A DNA stretch of 64,000 bases from Stenocarpella maydis (lineage: Eukaryota > Ascomycota > Sordariomycetes > Diaporthales > Diaporthaceae), in assembly GCA_002270565.1 (NCBI GenBank), contig NQMI01000029.1, positions 315,048 to 379,047 on the forward strand. Reading direction: 5' to 3'. This document shows, one piece after another, positions 12,805 to 23,624 of the stretch. The position numbers and the translations under genes were made by a program. Every line of letters starts with the position of its first letter. The stretch's first letter is position 1. Under the pieces are notes generated by a model. It made no database searches, was not told the DNA's origin, and saw only the letters and a list, made by a program, of their open reading frames with translations.

Positions 12805-13590
12805 CCTCCCATCCAAGTGGGCTGGTAGGCTGGCTGGCTATTGCTCGCTCTCGACCACCTGTGCGTATTCCCTCGTCCGCTTCCAGGCTCTCCCCGGTCT
12901 GGTCTCAGGTGTTTCGCACGCTGGATCATCCACATTTGCTAGTCCTTGGCACTGGAATGTAACCTTAAGACTTTCACAACTGCAACCTTAAACTTCCCGC
13001 CTGTCCCCGTCCCCGTCAACTGTATTGTCGCAACCGAAGACCCGACACTTTGTTTGCATTGATCCAACGCCCTACCTTGCCCTGCCCCACGCCCTGCCCC
13101 CCTCGCCCGGGCTGGCCTCGCTCACCTGACCGGACAAGAACATTACAGGAGAGAGAATAGGAGTAGCCAGATAGGCAAACTGTCCTCCAAAAAAAACAAG
13201 GCAACATACCACAACAACAACAGGAGGTACACATACACAGACACGTACACACATCCTACATACGCACACACATACTATACACATACTACATACATACTAC
13301 ACACATACATATACACGCACACATAGTCGCACACCTACGCATGCCCCCCGGCTCGGGCAACCGTCGCTTGATCAAAAAAGGTATGCATGCTACACACTAG
13401 CCCCAGCATCGCTGAACCCTTGCGACTTGCAAAAGGGTGGATCTTGGTCGGCCCTAGGCAAAAGTCAAACTCCACTGGCTTGCCCGGTAGTCGCCCTCCA
13501 CTCCCTCCCCTCAAAGTTCTAGCATTGGGCTGAGAAGCCCTTCTGTGCCTGGCCTGACAGCTGAATGTCTTTATCTTAGCGCAAGTGCGG

Positions 13591-13619
<29 letters not shown>
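13591..13619 (+). repeat. (CA)14 microsatellite
   Basis: Pure CA dinucleotide tract of 29 bp, about 300 bp upstream of the Puf start codon. It probably lies in the 5' leader or proximal promoter. Confidence 0.9.
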
Positions 13620-13621
<2 letters not shown>

Positions 13622-13923
13622 CATCCCACCTCGCAATCCGAATCCCTATCCTATCTGTTCCTCCAACTAATCTGACTTCCTGCATCACAATACAGACTCC
13701 AAGCCCACTCTTGTTCCTTCCCTGTACATCTTGGTTCGCGATCGCATTTTTACCTCGGACTCACACCAACCTCGACCCTACTTCTATATCCTAATAGATT
13801 TTGTTCTCAGTTCTAAAACACACACCTGTTCTTTTGCGGCAGGCTATACGCCATCCCACCATCTGCCAGGACGATAATTTCCCATTTTCGGTCGCGAGGC
13901 TCCGCTCCGGAGTGACGCCCACC

Positions 13924-16900
13924 ATGGACAACGGTCAAACAGTGAGTCGCCCATAGCTCAGTCCCTCCCGCTCTGACCTCGGGCGCATGCGAAATCCTCG
14001 AGGCTCTCCATCATTCATCTCTGCCTTGTCCTACAGCCTTCTGGCCATGAGCTTCTCAACCTGTTCGCCCCTCTCTGCGGAGGGAGCCAAGCACGGTGAG
14101 CACCGACTGGAAACTGCGGCTGACATTTTGATGCAGGCTCACGGCCAACAACCCAACCGCAACCCCCGTGCGACAAACTTCTTCGCTGCTCCCCTCTTGA
14201 ATGGCACCGGGTCCACAGCCACCACAAACATATGGTCCAGCAACCCAATAAGAGATGGCCTTGCCCCAAGGGAAAACACAGGCGTGAATGGTGCGTATGA
14301 TGGTTGGGGGACCGAGGGCGTGAAATTGACACAATCCACAGCGCCCGGCCAGTCGCTACATTCTGCGCAGAGATCGACTGCCATCAGCGGATCCGATGCC
14401 TGGGCAAGTGGGCTGGCAACTTGGAAATCCACAGACAACGGTCAATCCAGGCCGAACCCATCACGGAGCACATCCCCCCCGTCCGCCTTCCAGAACACCT
14501 CCAACACCTCGCCGTCTTTCAACCCAGGTCGCCTGATGAGCGGCCAAAGCAACACATTCCCGACCTCGCTCGCGAACCCGCCCTGCGGCCTCATCAGTCG
14601 CGCCAGCATCTCGGGAGCCTCGCAACCTGCCAGGGTCAACAGTTATCAGTCTCCATTTGGCGCTTTTGCACGACCCAACTCGGGGGCCTCTGCCTTTGAC
14701 GATGGTGCGCCGTCGCGCGAATCGGGACTGCCGCCCTCGAGACACTCGGAGAACAGCGAAGCGACTCTGCAGTATAACAATGACGCCTCTCGGTTCCCCC
14801 AAGGGTATCCGTCGCACGCTCGGCATGCCTCTCGGCCGTCCATCAGCGCCGCTTCGGCGTCCTTCTACCAGGGGCAGCAGCAGCCAAGCTCAAGAACACA
14901 GAGCCTCGCCGCGTTTGACGAGCCCGGTCTGGAAGCTGCACGCCGGGCCCTGGCCATGAACATGTCCAGCAACTCCCCAACCCCTCAGTTCAACACGGTG
15001 CAGACAACCACGCCCGCACCCTCACAAATTTTCCGGTGGGGGGACTTCCCAGCTGGCAACGGCGTCGGCCAGAACTTCCCATACGCCCAGGAGAGCAGGC
15101 GTGAGTCGCTGGCAATGAGCGTCAACCAGTCCGCCACCAACAGCCCGAGGACTTTCGCCAGCGCCAGGCCCGCAGAGCAGTGGGGGACGACAGCACAACC
15201 CGTGGATGGAGACCATCTTTCCAGGGTCCCACGGTCACAGAACCAGGTGTCAAGGCTGGCCAACCCGTACATGGATGCCGCCTTCGGGCAGGTCAACCAG
15301 ACCCCATTGGACCCGCAAGTCTTGCAGATGCTGCAATACAGCAATCCTTACGCAATGCCTGCGCAGCAGTACTTCCCCACAGCTCCTTCTGCCTACGGCG
15401 GCCGGCCACTGCGCAATATGCCCTATGAGAATTACAAGACAATGCCTGCGCTGCTCGAGGAATTCAAGAAGACGTCGAAAGGCGCGAACAGGAAATGGCA
15501 ACTCAGGGTACGTGAACATGTGTTTTTGGCTCCTACTCGGACCTGCGCTGACTGGCCTGTAGGACATATTCGGCTACGTGGTCGATTTCGCCGGTGACCA
15601 ACAAGGCTCGAGGTTTCTCCAGGATAAGATTCCCTCGGCGAATAGCGACGACAAGGCAAAAGTGTTTGAGGAGATCATCGAGAACGCCAACCAGATGATG
15701 ACGGACGTATTCGGCAACTACATCATCCAGAAGCTCTTTGAGTACGGGACCCTCGCACAGAAGAGGACCCTCGCCCACAAGATGCAGGGGAATGTGGTGG
15801 ACCTCTCAATGAACATTTACGGCTGCAGATGTGTCCAAGAAGTCAGTAGGCTACTGCAACGTGCGTGATGTACCGTCCGGCTGACACCCGTATCTAGGCC
15901 TTCCAATTCGTCCTTGTCGAACAGCAGGTTGAGCTAGCCATGGAGCTCAAACCTGACATTCTTGACCTGATGAAGGGTGTTCACTCAAACCATGTCATCC
16001 AAAAGATCCTCCAAAAGCTGCCCCGAGACCGTATCGATTTTGTCTACGACGCCGTCCGTGGCAAGGTGTATGACCTGTCAAAGCAACAATACGGTTGCAG
16101 GGTGATCCAGCGGATGATTGAGCTGGGTACCAAGGAGGACAAGGAGTTTATCCTCGCAGAGTTCCACCAAGTCGCACACAAGCTGGTGACGGATGATTGG
16201 GGCAACTATGTCGTTCAGGCCGTCATCAAGCAGGGAGGGCCCAAAGCACGGTCAGAAGTGGTCCAGCTCTGCATTGACCAGTTCCTTGTGTTTTCAAAGC
16301 AAAAGGTCGCTAGTAATGTCATGGAGCACTGCATCGAGTACGGGCAGCCGGAGGATCGGCTCAAGATCTACAACCTGATCATGGACAGTCGCACGGAAGA
16401 CGGCAGCGGTCTCTTGCAAGCCATGTGGAAAGATCAGTTTGCAAACTATGTTGTCCGTAAGTCATACTCCAGCCTCAAATTGAATACACCTTCGGGAATG
16501 GTGGAGATCTAGGACGAATCGCTGACGAGAAGTCAGAAAAACTCTGCTTCCACCTCAAAGGCGTCGAGCAGGAAACCCTTATCAGGGAAAGCCGGCCTTA
16601 CTACATGGCGAGGAAGAAGCCCAGCCGCCCGGACGAGAAATGGGCAGCCTTTGAAAACCTCATGAGCCAGTTCAGAGCCACTGTCTCGAGGCAGGGCAGT
16701 GTCAGCAGCACCAACGGCGACGTCAATGGTGTGAACGCATCGCGACCAAGCTCGCAGTCCGACATGAACTCGGCGATGCCTACGCCGGCGCTCACAACGG
16801 GTGGTAACAGCCCGCGGACCAGCTCCTCCCAAGCCACCAACGATGGAGCAGCCGATATCGACACGCCTCGGCCGCTTCAGGACCTCATCAACAAGCTAGA

Positions 16901-16934
16901 CGAGACAACCCTAAAGGACAGGGTTCGTGCTTAG
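13924..16934 (+). CDS. Puf3-type Pumilio RNA-binding protein
   Basis: Sequence-specific mRNA-binding protein that represses or destabilises targets through 3' UTR sites. In budding yeast Puf3 does this for nuclear-encoded mitochondrial mRNAs. Predicted exons are 13924-13941, 14137-15507, 15563-15841, 15898-16456 and 16537-16934 (874 aa; yeast Puf3 is of similar size). The ATG at 13924 has a strong context (CCCACCATGG). The N-terminal about 500 residues are Ser/Asn/Pro/Gln-rich and probably disordered. The C-terminal Pumilio homology domain shows eight repeats with recognition triplets S-R-Q, N-Y-Q, C-R-Q, N-H-Q, C-R-Q, N-Y-Q, S-N-E and N-Y-Q. These match human PUM1, predicting recognition of UGUA(N)AUA. 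The internal introns restore known repeat sequence exactly. The 5' end is uncertain: the first intron (195 nt) contains a second possible acceptor at 14036 opening a short cassette (see findings). An in-frame ATG at 13987 has a poorer context. Confidence 0.93.
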
Positions 16935-18848
16935 GTGTCATGGCGGAGGTTCACATCTAAGAGGCGGCCCATACCGCCTACATTGCCTCCATCTTACTCG
17001 ACTATGTCTCACTCTATCGATGATCTCCGTGGTAGGAGTCATCGTTAGTAGCGGACAGGCCGCGATTTCGACATAATTTTTTCACTGGAAGTGATATCAT
17101 CGTTCGTCTCGATCAGTTCATAGAGCAGAACGACAGCTTTCGACACAAGAGCGGCCCATCCCACTGCGCATCCCGTAGTCCATCGAAGAGTTAGTTACGA
17201 GGGCAGGCGCAGAGTTTACCTGGCTGGGCGGGGCCAGTATTGGAATTTCTTGTCCATTTTTTTTTCAGGGGGTTTGGGTTCTTCTTTGGGTTCTGGTGGG
17301 GTTTGGAATCATCACTTATCATCGTCAATGTTACTCCTGGATACCATTTCATGTCTCCCATAATGGGCATCAGCGGGTCATGAGGAGGTTCAGATGGGCC
17401 GGGCACAGCGGACAGAAGGGTGGGCGAAAAGGCCTCGGGATCGGGTGTTTTGTTTTCCCTTCCTCCCTGTCAACTCTCTTTTTTATTTATCTCTACATCT
17501 CTCTGTATGAGTTTAGTTGCCCCCTTCCCCCCCCCCCCAACTCAAGCGGCAACGGACCCTGTCGCCTGGCGGTTGTCTCTCGCTTTACCTCCCCTGTTTT
17601 CCGTTATTATTTCTGTTGTTCATACTTTTGGCTGGGCTGGGTATATGGGATCCTTGTTGCATCCTTTCTTCCTCCCCGCTTTTTGTTCATCTCTCACTTT
17701 CTCTCGCTCGAAGTCGAGATCTGGCACAGTAATGAGCGGACTGGAAAGACTCAGCATAGTGGGTAAGGCGTCTTTGTGGTCTTCCATGGGTACAGCGGTG
17801 TTTTCTGTTTCTTTTTCCAAGGGCTTACCAAGAAGGACTAAAAAAAAATACATCCAGGTTGTTTCTGCCGTACTTGATGGATGCTGGTTCAGACCGTTGT
17901 GAGCTGGTTGGCACCGTGAATGATATGTCCTGATTTGCTGGTAATCACTCCGTGGGAGGAGACTTCTGCGACGTTGATGCGGAACGGGGACTGACCGGCC
18001 AGCCTTGTTTGTAGGGAGGCTTGAGACTGTGTCAGGACGTAGTGGAAGTTAATAATATGCTAGGCTATGTTGTCCTGGGGTATGAAGGAACTTTGCATGA
18101 ACACAAAACACATGGTTTCCCATCATACTCCCCATCAGACTCCCCCAAGGTGCCTCGGCCAACGATTTTTGTCTCCCTCTGCCTCCAAAGTTCCATCACA
18201 ATCAGTTTCGTTCCCTGTTGTGCCAGCTTATACAATTCGTGGTGCAAAAGTCGGCCAAGTCGGCGTCCCATCTCTGGATCGTCCACCTCATGTGTTCAAC
18301 CATCTTCACCCACAGACAGCTGTGCCCGAGCTGACCAGGCACTTGCGGGAGGCGACCCTTGCGCTCGCAGTCTCAACCTTGCCTCTTGCCTCCCTTCTTC
18401 TCCCACCCTTCAGCTTATTCAATCTTGCCTTCTCCCAACCGTGTTCCTCTCTTACCATCTTTCCAACCTTCTCTTCTATCTAATCTTCCCTGCGTGTTAT
18501 TAGCTATAGCCGAGTTATTCCATATGAGACGAACCAATAACAACACTATGTTGCCTTCCTAACCCACCCGTGACATATCTTTCCAGCAGCGAAACCCTAT
18601 CTCCTGTTTAAGACAACTAGGTAAAAGGACAGCGACCCCTTCGAACGCTGCGAGATGTATCGTGAAAGGAAGAAATGCCCAGTAGATCCTAGGATCATGC
18701 AAATATTATGAAATCTCCAGTTCGCTCTGGAGACCTCCCATCAGCTACGTCCGAAGATTGCTGCTGGCCCCATTGTTCTTGGTCGGGACTTCAAGACTTA
18801 CAAAAGGCAGCCCAGATCCCAGAGCTGGCCTCATAAATGGCTGATTGC
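16935..18848. other. Intergenic / Puf 3' region
   Basis: About 1.9 kb between two convergent genes. The first part is presumably Puf 3' UTR. The rest has T- and C-rich tracts (17460-17540, 18360-18480) and no supported coding region. Frames at 17296-17902 and 18021-18503 are low-complexity and lack family likeness. Confidence 0.55.
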
Positions 18849-19373
18849 TCATGTCATGCCCAGTGCGAGGCGAGTATGGAGCATCCAGTAGCATATCACC
18901 GCACAGATGGCGGCGAACCCGCCGATCCCGATGGCCATGTATGGCCATCCACATGACGTGCGAGGGCCCGCCCGGACGCGCTGGTGCTCATCGCCGTCCT
19001 CGTCCCAGCTTACACAGTCCTCGAGCCACTGGCCCCTCCGGAGCCAGTCCGCATCCGCGACCTCGCGGCACTGCCTGCAGGCCCGGGGGGAGCACCTGAG
19101 GCGGCAGTGGGGCCGGTGAGGCCGGCCGGGGAAGCAGCCGTTTCGGAGGCCCATGCAGGACCGGGCACACGTGTCTGCCGGCTCGGGAGACGAGGGTGCG
19201 GAAGATGGGGTGGACTGCCCCCCGGCGTGCGTCGTCGGTGTGTGATATGATGGGCTGCCCTCTGCCGGTGACATTGTTCTTGATGAGCCCTGGCTGCCCG
19301 AGAAGGTTGGGGAGCAGTCCCCAGCTCTTGAGGCTGCTGGCAGGGCTTCGTTAGAGTTGTTTGCGCGCTCCAT
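18849..19373 (-). CDS. Putative small Cys-rich tail-anchored membrane protein
   Basis: Intronless 174-aa frame on the minus strand, ATG at 19373. Residues 1-66 are Ser/Thr/Pro/Gly-rich and probably disordered. Residues 69-102 contain seven cysteines (69, 73, 80, 90, 94, 99, 102) with intervening Arg/His, a density compatible with metal binding or disulphides. An acidic stretch (about 125-130) follows, and one hydrophobic helix at about 146-165 lies ten residues from the C-terminus, the layout of a tail-anchored protein. I recognise no family, so the gene is supported only by this organised architecture and lack of interruptions. It sits at the border between GC-rich DNA and the repeat island beginning at 19.5 kb. 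It could be spurious. Confidence 0.42.
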   Translation of the reverse strand: MERANNSNEALPAASRAGDCSPTFSGSQGSSRTMSPAEGSPSYHTPTTHAGGQSTPSSAPSSPEPADTCARSCMGLRNGCFPGRPHRPHCRLRCSPRACRQCREVADADWLRRGQWLEDCVSWDEDGDEHQRVRAGPRTSCGWPYMAIGIGGFAAICAVICYWMLHTRLALGMT

Positions 19374-19494
19374 TGGTTTTCGACTTGTCTTGGGTATTTG
19401 TTTGCTGAAAGGTGAGCGGGATAGTTTTTTGTGGGTAAGTGACGAGGTCTGGTGGGCGTGGTAGATTACGTGGGTAGGTGATAAGCTGGTTTCG

Positions 19495-20110
19495 TCTTTA
19501 ATCCGGTTACGATTCCCTTCAAGAAAAATAGGAGCTATAGCGGTCCCATTAATAGTTATGAAAGGTTACACGCCCAGAATCAAAAAAACATTATGATACT
19601 AATCATGATAAAGTTCAAAACATAATACTTAGGTAGCTACTAGCAAAATAGTAATAGCCTCGTGATGAGGCTAGTTGAGACTGACTTTAAACCGCGCGTC
19701 GACTTGAACATAGGTGATAAGTTCTGGTAGAAACTATTGACCACGTCAGTCATTTTTCAGTACCTGACATTGATTGGGAAGCCTCCCCATAAGCATTACC
19801 CTCTAACGTTAGCTAGTCGTACCACCGCGGGCGGGGTGTGGCGGTGTTTGTGAGTCCATTACTGGCAATAATGTGGGGACGCTTAGAAAAGGTCATCTGG
19901 ACGGAAACCGTCCGTTCTAGTGGTACAAAGACTAGCCTCATCATGTTGGTATTACTATTTTCTTAGTGGCCATGGGGGTTTGAATCTATTGTTAGCGGCT
20001 TTATACTCATCATCTAACGCTAGGTCTTTAAGCGTTTATGATTATATGACGGCACTGCCGCAGGTCTTTTTTACCGTCTTCTTCCTTTTCTCAATAGTGT
20101 ATCGCTATCA
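19495..20110. mobile_element. Foldback/MITE-like element with long imperfect inverted repeats
   Basis: The segment 19495-19690 reappears in inverted orientation at about 19925-20110. The clearest match is 'ACTAGCCTCATCA' with following 'TATTACTATTTT' (19927-19965) against the reverse complement of about 19645-19690. The arms of about 180 bp enclose about 240 bp with no coding potential. A diverged, AT-shifted copy of the left arm lies at 23625-23815. No target duplication was identified and the outer ends are approximate. Class (foldback or non-autonomous DNA transposon) is inference. Confidence 0.5.
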
Positions 20111-20437
20111 GACTAAAAAAAAACGGAACCAGCTACTCTCTCTCGTGTCTCCACAAAACACAACTTGTTATACTAACTAGTAGAGAACTAATTACCACAC
20201 TTATGACCACCAGAGAAAAAAGCTCTTATGTACCCAAGATGAAAGAGGCTCAGCGGATACGCCAGACCTATATTTACTTCTTTCCTCCTAACATAGAGAT
20301 TTGCTGACTACGCTAATCAACCTAGATCCTATGCTGCATCTCACCCTGGTTGTGGTAGTCATGAGCATGATTGGTGTAGTCCATCTCTTTATCCATCCCC
20401 ACCTTATTCAAAGTCTTAAAACATGCGGTTTGATATC

Positions 20438-21101
20438 TTATCTCTCGTCAACGCTTTCCTGAGTTGCCGTGATGCATACTTGTAGTCTTGGGTTTACATT
20501 CCGGATGAAAGTATATCGGTGCTGCTTTGCCAAATCTCTGGGGTTCCTGAGTGCGGTGGCCCCTTCCAAAAGGCTTCCCATGAATGCACCAGAGAATAAG
20601 CGCCGAGCTGGGTCGTGTGGTACTCGGGCTCCCCCCCGGACCTGCAATTGTATGATGGGCATAGAGCTGCAAGTGCCCGTCCTGATAGGCCGAAGAATGT
20701 GTAGATACCTGACCATCATAGGTCGGCTCCCTTTCTCAGTTGTTTGGAAGGCTTTGCATGACGTGGGCGCCCACCGCTGCATCGTGGCAAATCTGCCACA
20801 TTATCATGCCTGGGTGCCCATCTTGCCCGTTACCTACCAGGGGGGAGTTTGATCTAATAGGTCTACTTGAATTGTTAGATGCGGCGATATAATGATTGAG
20901 ATCTCTCTGGATAGTAGGATGCAGTTGGCTAGGAATAGCACCGTAATAGAGATCTGCTTTAGGTGCTGAAATAGTACCATCTATTAAGTGGAGCAAAATT
21001 CCCAAATACGGAGTTCCTTGCAGAGATAAATTGCTTAACCATTTTCCTGCAATTGTTAGTATTTTTTTACCGAGAAGAAAACCAGCTTCATCCATAGTCA
21101 T
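20438..21101 (-). other. Possible coding relic, unknown family
   Basis: Two overlapping minus-strand frames, about 20736-21101 (121 aa) and 20438-20782 (114 aa). The first starts with a well-formed peptide containing 'LYYGAIPSQLHPTIQRDLN', which looks like real protein sequence, but I cannot place it in a family. The second frame shows no resemblance and the two do not join through an obvious intron. Read it as a possible fragment of a degraded gene in the repeat island. The flanks, 20110-20438 and 21102-21211, show nothing recognisable. Confidence 0.25.
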
Positions 21102-21211
21102 TAAGACATGCAGACTTTAACACTATAAGAAATATAAGGAGTATGTGTATATATATATAATATACCCCGGGAGCAAAATAGATCGTGCCAGCTCCTCACG
21201 ATGGCAAAAAA

Positions 21212-21342
21212 TGGACGACTGCGGGATCGAACCGCATACCTCGCGCATGAATCAGGTATCAAATACCACAACTAATGTGGTACCCTCTTGGAGAGAGAAG
21301 AAAGATGCTAAGCGCGCGCTCTACCATTTGAGCTAGACGCCC
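21212..21342 (-). tRNA. tRNA-Ala (AGC), intron-containing
   Basis: Read on the minus strand from 21342. The acceptor stem GGGCGTC pairs with GTCGTCC (21213-21219), apart from one U-U mismatch and a G-U, with discriminator A at 21212. The D arm is GCTC...GAGC. The anticodon stem CGCGC/GCGCG holds loop TTAGCA, giving anticodon AGC, with the intron one base 3' of the anticodon. The T arm is TGCGG-TTCGATC-CCGCA. The intron is about 58 nt, on the long side for a tRNA intron, and contains a potential hairpin (TACCACATTAGTTGTGGTA). Internal A and B boxes are present. Decodes GCU/GCC after A34-to-inosine editing. Confidence 0.9.
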
Positions 21343-21731
21343 TTGGTTGGGGTCGTTTAAGGCATGTATTGATGGCAGTTATATCAGCTCAGAAAATTTA
21401 CTGTCATCATGCAGGGCTGGTAACCATTCCGTCCGCCTCTATGCTTTCGTGAAAGGATAGGGTTCACTGTCGACAGTTTCAACGCACTTTGTACTCGACT
21501 GTACAACCAAGCTTACGTTACTGGATTACCGGCACATACAGGAGCTGCGCCTCGCAGCTCTGTTTCACCCGGTCCGCTGCACCTCCGCTCTCATCCATCA
21601 AACCTGACTTCTATGGGTCCCGCCGGCGAGCCTTGCCGAGATGACTCTGACTGGGGAGGTGTCCAACGTGAGCCTGTCTCCATCCCCTTATTCTAGTCAA
21701 TAGTCGCATTTTCTTCAGCATCGGTACTGAT

Positions 21732-22825
21732 ATGCGCGCGAATTTGGTAGCCCAGGGCGGAAGAGTCCGGTTCGCTCCTCCCGTGCCGGACGCTAATTGG
21801 GATCCCACCCCTCTCTCAACAGAAGAAGAGGACGAGGAGCCACAATGGACAGAATTGCAGCTGGCATCTCGGGCTGGGGATCTGGCACGCGTGAGCGAGA
21901 TCTTGTCAGCTTGCGGTAGCATTGGCCAGAGGCTGGATGTCGTTAATCACCCTCCAGTGGGATACTACGGGCAGACAGCGCTTCAAGCAGCCTCCATGCG
22001 TGGTCATCAGCTCGTTGCGCAGGCTCTGATCGAAGCAGGGGCCGACATCAATGCTCTGGGCGGAAATAACATCCATCGCAACGCATTCGAGCTTGCCTGT
22101 GGCACAGGTTGGTGCAAAGGAAACCTCGTCTTATTGTTGGCAGATTGCGTTCATGCTAACTGCATGTAGGAAACCTTCATCTGATCCGCCTCTTGGTGGA
22201 AGCGGGCGCAGTAGTTGACCCACAGAGAGTCACGAGGTATCAAGGCCGCACCCCCATCCAAGCCGCTGCCGAAGGGGGGCACGAGGAAGTCGTGCTGCTA
22301 CTTTTAGAACTTGGTGCCAATGCCAACGCCCCGGCATCGCCCAGCTCCGGCGTCACCGCACTCCAGGCGGCTTGTTTCCAGGGACATGTTAAGTTAGTCA
22401 GGCTGCTCATCGAAAGAGGAGCAGATGTCAACAGCCCGCCAGCGAAAGCAAATGGCTACACAGCTCTGCAGGGGGCTTGTCTAGCAGGTGAGGAAGACAT
22501 CGTTAGGGTGCTGCTCCACAGCGGTGCCGAAGTAAACGCTGGCGGGAGCCCATACCATGGAGGTACAGCTCTACATGCGGCAGTCTCTCGAGGAAACATA
22601 AGGCTTGTCAATATCTTGATATCTGCCGGCGCAGACCCCAACAGTGGGGCAGGAAACCAGAGACAGACACCTGCTCAAAGCGCCCACTTGATAGGGAGAC
22701 AAGACATTGTTTCTGTTTTGAGGAGTGCTGGGGCTACGGGGGCTTTGGCAGGTGGAAAGATCTTGTTCGTCACGGACAGGATGAGGACATGGGTATCCGA
22801 TGAAAGAGGGCCCTCTTCGGCTTAG
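21732..22825 (+). CDS. Ankyrin-repeat protein
   Basis: Exons 21732-22107 and 22170-22825 give 343 aa. The 62-nt intron (donor GTTGGT, acceptor TGTAG) restores an ankyrin helix pair exactly. About seven or eight ankyrin repeats run from residue about 38 to the C-terminus, with the usual 'G.TALQAA...GH..LV..LIEAGADIN' pattern. It is a protein-interaction scaffold; no catalytic domain is visible. Fungal genes of this type often carry an N-terminal effector or NACHT domain. Here coding sequence before 21732 stays open in frame back to about 21699, and an upstream ATG at 21613 could join it only across a 29-nt gap that is too short for a normal intron. The N-terminus may therefore be truncated. 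Neighbours are a tRNA and a dead monooxygenase in a repeat-rich island. Confidence 0.8.
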
Positions 22826-22984
22826 GAATAGCTAGACATCTATATCTACAGCCGCGCATCAACCTCGATGCGTGGCATCCATACCTACCAAGGTAGACGG
22901 CTAGTGACTAGCCTCGAGGCCTGGATTCCACAGTCACTCACCGACCATCCTTGAAGACCGCCTCGAAACGAGCTTCTCTCACCC

Positions 22985-23510
22985 ACAGACCTCAGAGAGT
23001 TTGCTCCTCCGTCTGGGCGTGACGCTTGAGAGGAACGACACCCTCGGTGGAAAATGGACCGGACGGTACAACAACATGAAACTGCTTACGGGAAAGTACT
23101 ACGCAACCTTACCTGGTGGCAAGACGTTCCATGACGATGGTTGTCTTATCTACTTGGAAGCAAGGAGTAAGCCCAGGGATTCAAACATAGAACTGCCGGA
23201 TCACGCAGAGTAGGACTTACCCTTCCCCATACATAGTATACTCGGCGTCACGTCCTCTATGATCTTCAAGAACTGTACTCCAAGGACCTAGACCCATTTG
23301 GCGACCTCGAAAGGGTGGGCCCCGAGGCCGAACTTCCTCAGACCTCATCATCTTTGCTACCGGACTCACCACTAACTAATACTCGAGAGGAGATTCATAA
23401 GATCCTTGGTCCAGAAGTCGCCCAAATTTCCCGAAGATAACAACAAATGGTGTAATGAGGGCGAGGTTCGCGGCGGTGGGAAGTGCCATGGGCGGAAGTC
23501 TCTTCCTTCC
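22985..23510 (+). pseudogene. FAD-dependent monooxygenase (FMO/BVMO-like) fragment
   Basis: A 70-codon open stretch (23001-23213) reads like the second half of a dinucleotide-binding N-terminus: 'LERNDTLGGKWTGRY', matching the ERNxxxGGxWxxRY pattern of flavin monooxygenases. Farther on, about 23338-23375, a different frame gives 'DLIIFATGL', the ATG-type motif. About 23455-23495 gives 'NEGEVRGGGK', like the conserved GEVRG segment. These pieces are in order but in different frames, with stops between and a large middle part missing. The gene is dead and deleted. The first Rossmann GxGxxG is not visible. Function before decay: NADPH- and FAD-dependent oxygenation of a small molecule. Confidence 0.6.
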
Positions 23511-23624
23511 AGTGGGCTGGCTACCTGACGATAAGTGTGCTAATAATAACTAACTTTATCAAAGGACTCGGCAATCCGGCACATGTCCGGAGACTTAGGA
23601 ATGTCCGACAGTTTTCTAAGGGTG

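Larger units (their letters stand above)
5156..13923. other. 8.8-kb microsatellite-rich region without convincing genes
   Basis: Between two divergently transcribed genes. Many short frames are open on both strands, but they encode Pro/Ser/Gly-rich or repeat-derived peptides without domains. The longest (minus strand 10358-10990, 210 aa) runs through simple repeats and looks spurious. The sequence is GC-rich and not RIP-degraded. It carries at least six microsatellites listed separately. The last 2 kb (about 11.9-13.9 kb) is pyrimidine-rich and could be the promoter and long 5' leader of the Puf gene. A long noncoding RNA is possible but nothing in the sequence proves one. Confidence 0.55.

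Noticed and set aside
21613..21731. Upstream exon for the ankyrin gene starting at ATG 21613
   Set aside because: It would join in frame only by removing 29 nt, too short for a normal fungal intron. Kept as a possible sign of N-terminal damage only.
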